NCBI GenBank assembly: GCA_036897485.1 | Contig: JAYMTF010000829.1 | Coordinates: forward strand, 1 to 29,534 | DNA: 29,534 nt | Reading direction: 5' to 3' | Source: Pelargonium nanum | Lineage: Eukaryota; Streptophyta; Magnoliopsida; Geraniales; Geraniaceae | In this document: positions 1 through 9,803 of the stretch, piece after piece | How the letters are laid out: each line of letters begins with the position of its first letter | How positions within the stretch are numbered: the stretch's first letter is position 1 | The notes under the pieces: model-generated | The model's input: the letters and a program-made list of their open reading frames with translations, nothing else | What the model was told of the DNA's origin: nothing | Databases searched by the model: none | Made by a program: the position numbers and the translations under genes

Positions 1-377
1 ATCGTAAATACAATTTTTATTCACTTAAATCGATCAATGTAAGTAAATATATTATAATATTGAAATATATCCATTTTTTATCCTAAACATTTTCATTAGT
101 TATACCACATACACGAAAAAATACATGTAAATAAAATACATGTATGAATCATCCTCCTTCTGGAATTATATATTTTGTTAATAATAATAAAAATAGTGAC
201 ATGTCCATGGCATCAATAAGAACAAGAACAAGAGCATTTCAAAAAGTGAATGAAAATAAGAACAAGAACAAGAACATGCATTGCAGATTGATGGATTCAT
301 AATATTTAGCAAGCAACTGAGATGTCTGAACTGATAATTAAGCTATACAGCAAATGATGGAAATGGAAATGAAATAA
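1..377. other. AT-rich flank, includes psaG 3' UTR
   Basis: This stretch lies downstream of psaG, which is read on the minus strand, so its right part should be the psaG 3' UTR. It holds AT-rich sequence and a run of degenerate AACAAG/GAACAAGA repeats around 220-275. I see no gene in it and cannot place the polyadenylation site. Confidence 0.6.
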
Positions 378-845
378 TTAACCAAAGAAAGAGGGATCGT
401 AGCCGTTGCTGGTGGTGGCCAAGATGTAGTAGGCGACGATGTGGCCGATGGAGCCCCAAGCGAGGACGTCGACGATGTTGAATCCGACGGGGTCGTTGGA
501 CTTGAGGAGGCTGACGTACTCCTTGGCCCTGCTGTCTCCGGCCTCGAAGTGGGTGAGGCCGTTCTGCTCCGGCACCTGTTTGGCCACGTTCTCTCTCTGG
601 AAGTTGAAGAACACGAACCTCCCCAGGAACAGAGACAGACCTGTGCTCAGGCTTATCACCACCGACGGGCTCAGCTCCGCCTTCACCACTCCTACTCTGC
701 TCCTCCGGCTGTTAACTGACATGGATCCGCGGCCGAAGTTGGATCTGGAGGCCGCCGGGAGGGCTCGGAGGCCTTGGAAGGAGACCCCCCTGTTGATGCT
801 GCTCGACGACAGCATGGCTGTGCTGGTGGCGGCGGCGGTTACCAT
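378..845 (-). CDS. psaG: Photosystem I reaction centre subunit V (PSI-G), plastid precursor
   Basis: Single-exon gene for the 155-residue precursor of PsaG, a nucleus-encoded thylakoid membrane protein at the edge of photosystem I that helps attach the Lhca antenna and stabilise the complex. Residues 1 to about 56 form a Ser/Ala/Arg-rich, acid-poor chloroplast transit peptide. The mature part starts near AELSPS. The first membrane helix (about 59-80) contains VISLSTGLSLFLGRFVFFNF. A charged loop follows, with RENVAKQ and THFEAGD. The second helix (about 121-144) contains VDVLAWGSIGHIVAYYILAT, and the protein ends NGYDPSFFG. These blocks match plant PsaG almost word for word as I know the family. 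The ATG at 845 gives a normal transit peptide length; a second Met at residue 11 is possible but less likely. The stop is TAA at 380-378. I see no clear TATA box upstream, which is common for photosystem genes, and a GATAAG motif sits directly before the ATG. Confidence 0.97.
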   Translation of the reverse strand: MVTAAATSTAMLSSSSINRGVSFQGLRALPAASRSNFGRGSMSVNSRRSRVGVVKAELSPSVVISLSTGLSLFLGRFVFFNFQRENVAKQVPEQNGLTHFEAGDSRAKEYVSLLKSNDPVGFNIVDVLAWGSIGHIVAYYILATTSNGYDPSFFG

Positions 846-908
846 CTTATCTTTTCTTGCTTTTTGCTGGTTGGTTTTTGGGTTGATGGATGCGAGTGTG
901 TGTTTAGC

Positions 909-961
909 TTGTGAGGATGTGAATTTGTAGGAGCGATCCTTTTGTGAGGATGTGAATTTGT
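909..961. repeat. 33-bp tandem duplication in psaG leader/promoter
   Basis: A 20-bp block (TTGTGAGGATGTGAATTTGT) occurs at 909-928 and again without mismatch at 942-961, a period of 33 bp. On the psaG sense strand this is an ACAAATTCACATCCTCACAA block present twice, about 65 and 98 bases upstream of the ATG. The spacer between the copies contains a small palindrome (AGGAGCGATCCT). It lies in the probable 5' UTR or core promoter. Confidence 0.9.
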
Positions 962-1054
962 TGATTCAGATTGTGGCTGCTGACTTGTCCTCTTTTGGTT
1001 GGTTCCCTTTGGATCATAGATATTTCTATTTCTTTTTGCGTCAAATAGTATGGT

Positions 1055-1464
1055 GTTTAGCTTCAAGTTAATATTTTGTTTTGTTTGAACACTTGTAAAC
1101 TAATTTTTTATCAATTAAACCCACTTGATCGGTTGTATCTGATTTTCAGGCGACAAGTCAGTATTTTTTGACATGTTCACGCGCCACGTATGCATGTCAC
1201 ATCAGACAAAACGTTGTGTTTCGTTATATTTTTACATCACAAACAACTAAAAAATATCGTTTTAGCTGTGAGTGATGTAAAAATTACACAATATGATGAT
1301 GTGGCATGCAAATGTGAACTACGTATTTGACGTTGCACGCCGACGTGTCAACAAATGCTAACATAACACCTAAAATTCAGGTATTATCGGTTAAGTAAGT
1401 TTAATTAATAAAATAATAATTTACACTAACTCAAATAATGCAAAAATCTAATTCGAGACTAAAC
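1055..1464. mobile_element. Fold-back / long-TIR MITE (non-autonomous DNA element)
   Basis: The left half (1055 to about 1255) is an imperfect inverted copy of the right half. Matching pairs seen by eye include GTTTAGCTTCAAGTTA (1055 onward) against the complement of the stretch ending AGACTAAAC at 1464. Others are TGTAAACTAATTTTTTATCA near 1094 against the complement of 1410-1430, a CACTTGATCGGTTG arm against CGGTTAAGT near 1390, GCATGTCACATCA against TGATGTGGCATGC, and TTTTTACATCAC against GTGATGTAAAAA. At the centre, ACAACTAAAA pairs with TTTTAGCTGT around 1243-1269. No coding capacity is seen. This architecture fits a fold-back element or long-terminal-inverted-repeat MITE. I could not identify a target-site duplication, so the family and exact ends are uncertain. 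Confidence 0.8.
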
Positions 1465-1560
1465 TAACAAAGAAATTTTTAATTCAAAATAGGCAAAATC
1501 ATCTAACCTTTCTTTTTTAGCGGATTTTGTTGGAAACTAACTCACCACCAAGGCAGAAAC

Positions 1561-1587
1561 TATAATATAATATAACTACAATACAAT
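1561..1587 (+). promoter_or_regulatory. tRNA upstream TATA-like and CAA elements
   Basis: A run of TATAATATAATATAAC (1561-1576) followed by CAA at 1584-1586, about 11 bases before the tRNA, matches the TATA-like and CAA elements known to support plant tRNA transcription by RNA polymerase III. Confidence 0.5.
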
Positions 1588-1596
1588 TGCATCAGA

Positions 1597-1668
1597 GGAT
1601 CCGTGGCGCAATGGTAGCGCGTCTGACTCCAGATCAGAAGGTTGCGTGTTCGATTCACGTCGGGTTCA
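1597..1668 (+). tRNA. tRNA-Trp (CCA), nuclear
   Basis: A 72-nt cloverleaf. The acceptor stem GGATCCG pairs with CGGGTTC, followed by discriminator A at 1668. The D arm carries an A-box (GTGGCGCAATGG). The anticodon stem TCTGA/TCAGA encloses loop CTCCAGA with anticodon CCA at 1629-1631. The T arm holds the B-box GTTCGATTC. It has no intron and no encoded CCA end, as expected for a eukaryotic nuclear gene. A TTTTT run at 1685-1689 serves as polymerase III terminator. It is the only plus-strand gene here and looks intact. Confidence 0.97.
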
Positions 1669-1684
1669 ATTCCCATAAATCCTC

Positions 1685-1689
1685 TTTTT
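1685..1689 (+). terminator. Pol III T-run terminator of tRNA-Trp
   Basis: Five consecutive T residues 17 bases after the mature tRNA 3' end on the sense strand, the usual RNA polymerase III stop signal. Confidence 0.75.
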
Positions 1690-1866
1690 ACACAAATTCT
1701 ATTTATTTTTACTTCCACAATTGAGAGATTCAAAAGGAATATGATAATGGTCTTTCAATAAAGTTACAACAGTAAATAAATAATTCCAATACATAAAATC
1801 TCATCAGGAGAGTAAATAATAAACAGTTGGTAATGCCTTCTGTACATCCCCTCCAAACTTACACAA

Positions 1867-1872
1867 TTTATT
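1867..1872 (-). promoter_or_regulatory. Candidate poly(A) signal of the WD40 gene
   Basis: AATAAA on the minus strand, about 165 bases past the WD40 stop codon. Plant poly(A) signals are loosely conserved, so this is only a candidate; the rest of 1690-2036 would be 3' UTR and spacer. Confidence 0.35.
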
Positions 1873-2036
1873 GTATCATCATACAATGGCACCATTCCAT
1901 TTCTAAGATGTTACATTTACACCTACACTCAAACCTACTGCTTGCTTGGCATCATCCTAATCCATTTTTGCCATTTAGACCAGCCAAACACAATACAACT
2001 TATTTGTAGACTGTACCGTTCTCTACATTCAATTCT

Positions 2037-5000
2037 TCAAATTAGGGAATCCAGGTACGAGTAGTTCCTGCGTCGGCTGTACTCAAGCAGGCTACCGTAC
2101 GTGCGATCCCACACTCCGATAAAAAGAGACTCCGTATCAGGACTGAATGATATGCCGGATACCTCCCCGAAGAAATCAATTTCTTGCTCCTTCTCATACT
2201 CGTTTTTTACATCATACACGTGCACAAAATCTGCTGGCTCTGCCGTTGCCACATACTGCCCATCAGAAGTGTAGCGGATTGATCTAATGGCTCCAAGGTT
2301 GCCCCCCAGAACTGCTACTGACTTGGACAAGTTCCTTGCATCCCAGATCCGGCAGGTTTTATCCTGGTTTCCAGTAGCGAAAGTAACGCCATCAGGGTTC
2401 CATGCTGATGCGAATGAGAAATCCAAATGCCCAGACAAGGTCGTAATTGTCTGCAAAGATAGCAACTTTATGTTAACATATGCAAAACATAGAAACTTAC
2501 CACAGGTATTTGACAAAAAGTATTTACCTTTCCGGTACCCGAGTCAACCAAAAGACTTTCCGGATTGTCTCCAACAATTAAAAGAAGTTTACCATTGGGG
2601 CTCAGAGAAGAATGCTGCAAAAACAGCAGGGATAAATGAAAAAATAGTAATATATTACCATCACCTTTATCCACCTATCAATCCAATACACTACACAAAG
2701 GTGGTAATTGGAACTCTCTTTCAAAGCAAAATCTGGCCAAACAGATAAGAACCTCAACATATTACCTATCAAAGCCTATGCATTAGTTAGAAACATAACT
2801 TATGAAGCACCAATTCGGATGAGGGACATGATTTGCAACGCAATCCGGACATGTGATTCATTATTTAAGAAGAAGAAAAAAATGAGACGCAATACATAAT
2901 TTTTTTAATTAACTTTTTTATAAACATAATCGAGTAGAATTTGAGTACCCGTGTCCAACACACATATCCAACACAATTCATCAACCAAAATAGTGATCGA
3001 CGTTTCATAGCGACCAAATAAAATAAATTCTGACATAAATATACACTCCATTTAGCCTGAAGGATGCAACAAATAAATTATTCAACAATAGGGTGCTGAA
3101 CTATGCATTTACAACTAGGCACTAGCCCCATTATTTGGGCCATAATTAACTGGGATATATATTGATCTTTGAATTTAGCTAATGAATAGGGTTGTAAAGT
3201 AGCAGTTACTGCTTAATTGTAAAGCTCGATGCTTGTCAGCAAACTTATACCAACTGTAAGCATGCAAGTCTTACAATTTCTGAAATATGAAGCCCATATC
3301 CACCTTCAGAGTGTATTATTATATATTATTTATAAGCACAATATAACATAAAACTGAAAACTCTACACATTATCAGCTTTGAGCCTTTAAATTACTAAAA
3401 CATCCCATAAACTGGTCTATAAAGGATTAGAAAATACAGTTTAATGGACTTACATTGACTGGCCAGGGAAAACGGAAATGCTTAGAAAGCTGAAACTTTT
3501 CCATATCAAAGTCCCTGACTCCAGAGTCATTATTTGAAGCTGTAAAGTGAATTGCTCCACTGAAAAATAAAAAAACATAGGAACAGTGAGGATTAACACA
3601 GAAGATATGATTAGACAGAATAGAGTTGAGGTGAAGAATATCCAAACAGAAGATACCAAGGAGTTTTGTTAAGGGATTCATGATGGGAAATAGAATAGTT
3701 GCTATCCTGTGAGGATTGTGTTTGGAAGCAAATTACTCAATGATTAGCACAAATTAAATGGTAATACCTTGGACTGACATATATTTCAACAGCATTGGTG
3801 ATAGCATTGTCATCATATGTAGTCCGGGAACAAAAGATAACTCCAGGCCTATCTAGGTTCTGCATAAAATAAAAATAAGTGATCCTCAGCCCTGGTGTTA
3901 ATGACTAATAAAATACCAACTTAATGTATATTAGAAAGTTAAAATAATGAAAGAATGGCAACAGTAACCAAGAGCATAGCTCTTTCTTTCCTTTTTAGTC
4001 CAAATTGAAATCTGAGCTAAGAACTTCATTAAGATTGTTTCAACTTTCCACACTAGGCTGTATCAAGAAAGAGGAATTCTTTGGACACTACAACACTCCA
4101 ATGATTACATAAACTGCCAATGCATTTTTCTTCTTTGTTTCATAATTTATTTGTTTCAGAAACATACATAGAAACCAAATTACCTTGCATATCAATTCTC
4201 CCTGAAAACCTCCAGCAACCATCAGATTCTCTCTTACTGCAAGTGTACTAACTTGAGTACCTGTAAACCCTTCCAACAAACTCCCGGGATGTTTCTACAA
4301 ACAAAAGAAAATAATATATTTTGATTAAAGTACACAATTCAAGGCGAGAACTTCAGCATGATAAAGGTATAAAATGCAAGCCTGACGTATCAACCCCCAT
4401 GGTGTAGCATCACCAACACTGACCTCAGTTGGCGCTACATGTCCTGAAACGTTGAGAACTTCAGACTTGTTGCTAGTCAGCGAAGACCAATGAATGACTG
4501 AAAAATGCGACATGAGGTAGACATCATGCTTTGAAGTTGCCCAAACCAAGTTCCTCAACTGAATCATCAAAGTGCAAACACATCTACATCAATCTCTATA
4601 TTTTAAGTCTAATAAAATTACCAAGCAACAATTGCATCATGTTATCTCCATGTTCTGTCCTTTCTAGTGTTACAAATCAACTAACTAACCAATACTAGCA
4701 ATGAAGAAATATGGTAGTGAGGAATGAGGACTATTAGAAGTCCAATCTGTATATATATCCTTGTCTTTGTACATACAACATGGTAATTCACCAACCCATG
4801 TTATTCAATTGATGTAAGAGTTCAAAGCTCTGAGATAAGGATGCTTCAAGCAAACTATGCTAGCCGTGGGTTAATCAGATAATGAAACAGTTCCATGAGG
4901 TATGAGAAAGAAAAGTCAAAAGATAAAATGGATGCTCAAATTCCGCAAACCTGAAAATGAAGAATGGTTGATTTCACTGATCTTGAATTCCGACTGAACT

Positions 5001-5664
5001 CATAATATAAGGCCCCTTTCTTGGTATGTTTGCAATCCTGTTTATCAATAAAAATGAAGAAGATAACAAACCCAATTACTATCAGAATTGTTGATTCTAC
5101 AAGGGAAAAGACGAAAAAAGGAATTTAATGGGTTAAGAAATCAATGACATTCACCTTCCCGGATCCCTCTCCTGAATGAGGGACATTTTCATAGTTCTTA
5201 TACTGTTCTAGCCTAGTTTGTCTATATTTCTCCCTTGTTATACTAAGCCTTTCCCAAGGAATTCCTTGTATGTCTTTTCCTCTTCTAGCTTGAGCAGCCG
5301 ACGTATCTGCTATTTTATTATTCTGCAAGCCATACAAATAATTTTAGCACGTACAAAGTCAAACTAAAGAGATACATAAACTGCAAGATATCCAAGTTTG
5401 AAGCAAAAAACTAGAACAATTAAGACGAGCATAAAAGCTAAGTTCCACATTAGTCTAAAATAACAAATAGAAAACTAGAAGTGTATGTTAGACACGTAAG
5501 AATATTGTTGACATTTAACAAACCATGTAGTCGTATTCATCAACATCGGAGTCCGAGCCTGCCATTTCTCTAGCTCGAAATTCCTCGTCCAAATCATCAT
5601 CATCCACGTCCATTTCATATTCATCTTCCATGTAATCAGCATCATCTTCTTGGTACTGGGACAT
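2037..5664 (-). CDS. WD40-repeat protein, C2A9.03-like (plant transducin family)
   Basis: Nine coding exons join in frame to about 446 residues: 5664-5524, 5322-5155, 5037-4951, 4558-4424, 4294-4184, 3859-3768, 3559-3454, 2614-2528 and 2450-2037. All introns are GT-AG, and all are phase 0 except the one between exons 6 and 7. The start MSQYQEDDADYMEDEYEMDV opens a strongly acidic N-terminus (about 1-45), then a basic segment with AQARRGKDIQGIPWERLS. The C-terminal half is a beta-propeller; the clearest WD repeat includes GHLDFSFASAWNPDG followed by GNQDKTCRIWD (about 315-347). The protein ends RRRNYSYLDSLI. Length and these blocks match the plant family annotated 'uncharacterized WD repeat-containing protein C2A9.03', whose molecular role I do not know. 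WD40 propellers usually act as scaffolds. The stop is TGA at 2039-2037. No frame breaks are seen. Confidence 0.93.
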
Positions 5665-5741
5665 GATCTCCCAGAAAATAAAAATATCACACCTACACCA
5701 TTAAAGTTCAAGTCAACCACTTGAATACAGAAATAAAAATA

Positions 5742-6033
5742 CTCTCTATCCCAAAATGAGTGTCCATTTTCCCATTTTTTTAAGAATCAAGGAAAAGTAA
5801 GTTAGAGTTGAATTTCCCTCTTATACCCAACCCATCAATTTGAGATCGAATTTGGGATCCAATTTGGGATTTCCCATATGCTCTTGTCTAACAAACTCAA
5901 TCGGTTCTAACTTACTTATCTTTCGAATATTGTTGGTAGTTAATACTTAACTAACTTACCAAAAAGGAAAAATGGCATTCATTTTGGGACAAAAATATTA
6001 GAGAAAGTGAACACTCATTTTACACGGAGAGAG
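5742..6033. mobile_element. Stowaway-like MITE in WD40 leader intron
   Basis: The left end CTCTCTATCCCAAAATGAGT at 5742 and the complement of the right end at 6033 (CTCTCTCCGTGTAAAATGAG) form imperfect terminal inverted repeats that continue with GTGTCCATTTT against GTGTTCACTTT. The size of about 292 bp and the CTCTCTCCGT-type ends resemble Stowaway-type (Tc1/mariner-related) MITEs. TA precedes the left end, but the right flank reads AA, so the target duplication is imperfect. There is no coding capacity. Confidence 0.6.
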
Positions 6034-6707
6034 AAATAATGAAGAATATTATCCTTTAAAGTATCACACGAAGCACCTAAAAAGGACAATTTATATTGTG
6101 AGACACATGCTTCAAGTGCATCAAGTATCAATGCACTTATACTGGCATTAACATTTACAAGGGCAAAGACTAGGATTTTGACTAGGGAAAAACACCAAAT
6201 TTTGACATGTCACCATTTTTTGCTCAAGTTATTTAACAGATAATTGAAATCCATACAATAAAAAATAAACAACAAATATATACACAAAGAACTCCCAAAA
6301 TTTACACAGAATTTGTCCTATTATATTTCAACAAGAGTAAATTGTTAAAATACTGAAATAATAAAGCAGTTTAGCAAATTCAGTTTTTTCTTTTTATAAT
6401 ACTTTTCCTTTCTAAAGGCGAATGAGAAGACACTGTTTTTAACTGCCGAAAATATGTCTGTCAGTCAGGAAAGGCAAAACCATGCTTACGACATTTTCCT
6501 CTTATTTTATTTTGTAAGTAAGGTTTGGGGTGGGCAGTTGCTTCATACCATAGAAGCAGCTTCACGCCTTCACCATTGAGTATTCAGATTACTGAACAAG
6601 TTCAATCATCCAAGACATCACCTCTTTTCTGTATGTAAAACAGTCTAAGTAAATGAAACATTCTCAATGTGCCAATCACTTGCTTCCAAGCCAACACATT
6701 ATCTTAT

Positions 6708-6961
6708 GCTCTGTTTGGATTCATGGATTGCATTTGAAATTCTGAAGTTGAGCCAAATACCATGTTTGGATACTCAAAGAATTTGGATTTGGATTTGGCT
6801 CAAATCCATTATCACTCAAAAACACCATTATATGTTATAACATGGGATTTCGAATGGCAACTCTTACATTGTCATTTGAAATTCTATGGTTTTCCAAACA
6901 TTATATTTGTATTTGAAGTACATTTCAAATCAAATCCAAGTTCCGAAATGCAACCTTAAGG
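6708..6961. mobile_element. Possible short non-autonomous DNA transposon
   Basis: The left edge TGCTCTGTTTGGATT and the complement of the right edge (TAAGGTTGCATTTCGGAA) are loosely similar, and both resemble the TTAGGCTGCGTTTGGATT end seen at 29440. Inside are several GGATTTG/CAAATCC inverted pairs. The size of about 250 bp and the GTTTGGAT motif fit common plant MITEs. The terminal repeats are weak, so the boundaries are uncertain. Confidence 0.4.
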
Positions 6962-8069
6962 TATGAGGAGGGACAAGCTAGGGAACAAGAGGACTAAGTA
7001 AAATTAATAGTCAATCATATGAAACCTATCGTGTCCAGCTTAGGAAAGATAGCTAAACCAGTTTTGGCATAAATAAGACCTTCACAAAGGTTCCTGAGAC
7101 TATAAGGACCATCACAGATGATATAATATGCTTATGATTGCTAGAAGGCCTTGACTTCTTTTGTGCTTAAAGCCAAGCATTTCTTCACATAAGTAAATTA
7201 ACTTACCGGGTTATTGTCAATTAAAAGCATATAATTTTGAACATAAAAATCACCTATATATACCAGACAATACATAAAGTTACCAGTCAGCTAGCACCAT
7301 CTTAAGTGATGATTACTCTTAACAGAAGGTCTTAGCATGAATTGATTTCCCAACTCGAAGGTATTCGGGTTTTTAAGGTGTGGTTTCAACTTTTTATCAA
7401 TTATGTTTCCACATAACATGCAAATGATTTGCCATGCTCACTCCAACTTCAATAGAAGACATAACAAGCATTTGCATGCATAGGAAACCATACCAAACCC
7501 TAGTTTCTAAATTTACCCGAACCCGAACTTCATCATATTGCTCCTTACCATTAAGGTTGCAATACCCTGCCATGCAATACTAAATTACGAGACATCTCAC
7601 ACAAACCAAACCAAACCAAAATTTAATTGAATCAATTTTATTTTTATATTTTTTATAAAAAACACGGCAATCAACAAAAAAAACCAAGAAAACAATACAT
7701 TGACCAATAGAACTAGGAATTCGTCATCAAATAATCAAGAAAACAATAGTAAAAACATAGAAGTAGATATAAAGAAGATAATTTCAACAAAAACAGAAGT
7801 TTCATTGTCGGAATCGCAAAATCCAGATTGGATTAATAAATCAAATCGAGAAATGAAAAATGAGGAAGGCAATACGCTAATTTACCTTTGCAATTCGAGG
7901 TTCTTAAGGTTCTTTCTTCCGATCGGAAGATCGCCTGATCAGGAAACGATAAGCTTGATCATGTAAGAATTATACATAATCTGTAATAAATTATTGATAT
8001 TTATCAGAATATTTTAATTTCGCCTGATTGGATTGGGATGGAAACTAAAGGAGAGAGAAAAATCTGACG

Positions 8070-9145
8070 GTGATTGGATCGCGAGAAATTGAGAGAAAGA
8101 GAAAATATGGGATGGAGAAACTGTATTTTATCATTATCCACTGGTTCTTGAATTATCTCGGGATTTTTTTTTTTAAGGGAGACACTTTTTTTTTTAATGG
8201 TAACACTTCTAATTGCTTCAAAATAATTTATAGTACACACGTCCCAAATAATTGTGTATTTTTCATTTTTTGGTCTCCAACAATTAGTTAGTTATATTTT
8301 TTTCGTAAAAAAAAAAACATTTTCACTATATTTGTCGTTTTGTCCATGTGTCAGAAGAGTTTTTTTTTTAAGTGTTTCAATTCTAGAATTATGGAGATGG
8401 AGTTGGAGGCTCAGACATGGAACTGGTTTGAGACCTTTCTCCTTGGTTCTTGAAGCTTGCACAAGGATAGTACATCGTTAACGGGAGACTCGAATGTGTA
8501 CCGAAAATTCATCTCGAGCGTGACAATAAGAATATATTTAGAGCGATTCTAAACAACATCATGCTATGAATGACTCTAAAAAGAATTTTATAGAGAGTTT
8601 TATGCAACTTGTGAGATTTTTGTCTCTTACCGAGGAGATTGATATTTATATTTAACATCATTTCGTTGATTTTTGGTGATGTGGGGTTCGTTTTGGGGTT
8701 GAAGTTCTAACCTTTCATACTCATCGACCACGAGCTCGTATGATATTAACTTAGAGTTCCTGCCACCCCTACAAGCATTGAAGGAATGAGTGGTGCCCCT
8801 AAAAGTCGCTATAATTTTGGGTAGCATCTAAGTGTTCGAGTAAAGCGAGATGATGTGGTGATTCCCTGATAAAGCAATGAGCCTTGGAGGTGCCTTAACA
8901 AGGTGGGGAAGGCGAAGAGTTTGGAAGTACCTTGTGGAGACTAAATGTTGAGGAGATGCAATAAGCTTTCCTTGTGGCAACTGTTTACGATGGAAAAGTG
9001 AAGAGCTCTCCTTTTGGTGACCGTTTACAAATAAGGGGCAAGAAGCTCTCCTTAGGGGTATTGGAGCTTCTTGGAGGAGATATGTATTGTAGCCCTCCTA
9101 GGGAGTATTAGAGATCTTTGAGGAGCCAAGTGTTGTGGAGTGAAA
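8070..9145. other. Upstream flank of the WD40 gene and degraded spacer
   Basis: The left part would be the WD40 promoter, with long T and A runs at 8166-8200 and 8307-8319. From about 8480 the composition changes to more GC-rich, AGCTCTCC-rich sequence that looks like worn repeat DNA. I see no open gene and cannot assign a family. Confidence 0.5.
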
Positions 9146-9205
9146 AAGAGTTCTCCATAGTTGAGCTCTACATAATTGGACTCTCTGTAATCGAGCTCTC
9201 CAAAA
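9146..9205. repeat. 15-bp minisatellite, four diverged units
   Basis: Four consecutive 15-bp units: AAGAGTTCTCCATAG, TTGAGCTCTACATAA, TTGGACTCTCTGTAA and TCGAGCTCTCCAAAA. They share a core of GAGCTCTCCATAA type. The surrounding sequence (9000-9240) carries further AGCTCTCC words, suggesting an older, larger array or a repetitive element. Confidence 0.65.
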
Positions 9206-9384
9206 TTAAATTTTGGTAATGAGGTCTCCTTGTGGCCTCCAGGGCATGGTTTATCGTACTATGGACGTTTAGGCGAAGGTGCAATGAACGAACGAAGAGC
9301 GAGGAGCACGCAAGGCCACGTTCTGCTCAACTACTAATGCTGGTTGAAGGTTGAGGCAGCAACATGGGTGCGGGAGCGAGCATC

Positions 9385-9790
9385 TTTAGACCATAGAAGG
9401 ATTTGGGGAATGAGATTTTGTTAAAAATGGTGGTTCAGGCTATTCTGAATTACGCTATGAATGTGTTTCTTCTCTCGTTGGATAAGTGTGCTACGTTGGA
9501 ACGTCCGGTGAACTCGTTTTGGTGGGGTTCGAGTAATCGGGATAGTCGGGGATTGCACTATTGTTCGTGGGTAAGCTTTGTAAGCCAAAGCGGGAGGGGG
9601 ATGAGTTTTAGGCGTATCCATTAGATGAAATTGGGGTTATTAGGAAAGCAGGTGTGACGTCTCTTAACGAATTTGGGCTGTTGTTTGCTCGATTCTTCAA
9701 AGGTATGTATTACCGTCAAGTTTTGTTATGGGATGCTTCCATCGGATCAAACCCGATTTTTATTTGGAGGAGCATTCGGGCTACTCAATT
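9385..9790 (+). pseudogene. Truncated L1-type (LINE) ORF2 fragment
   Basis: Translated in shifting plus-strand frames, this region reads like the segment after the reverse transcriptase domain of plant L1 elements (zf-RVT region). Recognisable blocks are GNEILLKMVVQAILNYAMNV, LLSLDKCATLE, NSFWWGSSN, HYCSWVS, then CKPKREG / MSFRRIH, LGLLGKQV and FKGMYYRQ, ending with SIGSNPIFIWRSIRATQ. At least two frameshifts and internal stops break it, and both ends of the element are missing. It stops about 14 bp from the stop codon of the neighbouring PPR locus, which is read in the opposite direction. Confidence 0.8.
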
Positions 9791-9803
9791 AATTCTATAT
9801 ATT

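Larger units (their letters stand above)
5692..7886 (-). other. Inferred 5' UTR intron of the WD40 gene
   Basis: Upstream of the ATG an acceptor (GGTGTAG, exon from 5692) and a distant donor (AATTGCAAAG followed by GTAAAT, exon ending at 7886) suggest a leader intron of about 2.2 kb. The first non-coding exon would run upstream from 7886 toward about 8050-8100. This rests on splice consensus alone. Apart from the two MITE-like elements listed separately, I see nothing coding in the intron. Confidence 0.5.

Noticed and set aside
439..930. Plus-strand open frame of 163 codons opposite psaG
   Set aside because: It is the shadow of psaG on the other strand; the minus-strand product matches PsaG fully and the plus-strand product matches nothing I know.
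7700..8291. Open frames at the WD40 upstream region on both strands
   Set aside because: They are AT-rich, Asn/Ser/Lys- or Phe-rich and lie in the inferred leader and promoter; no domain signs.
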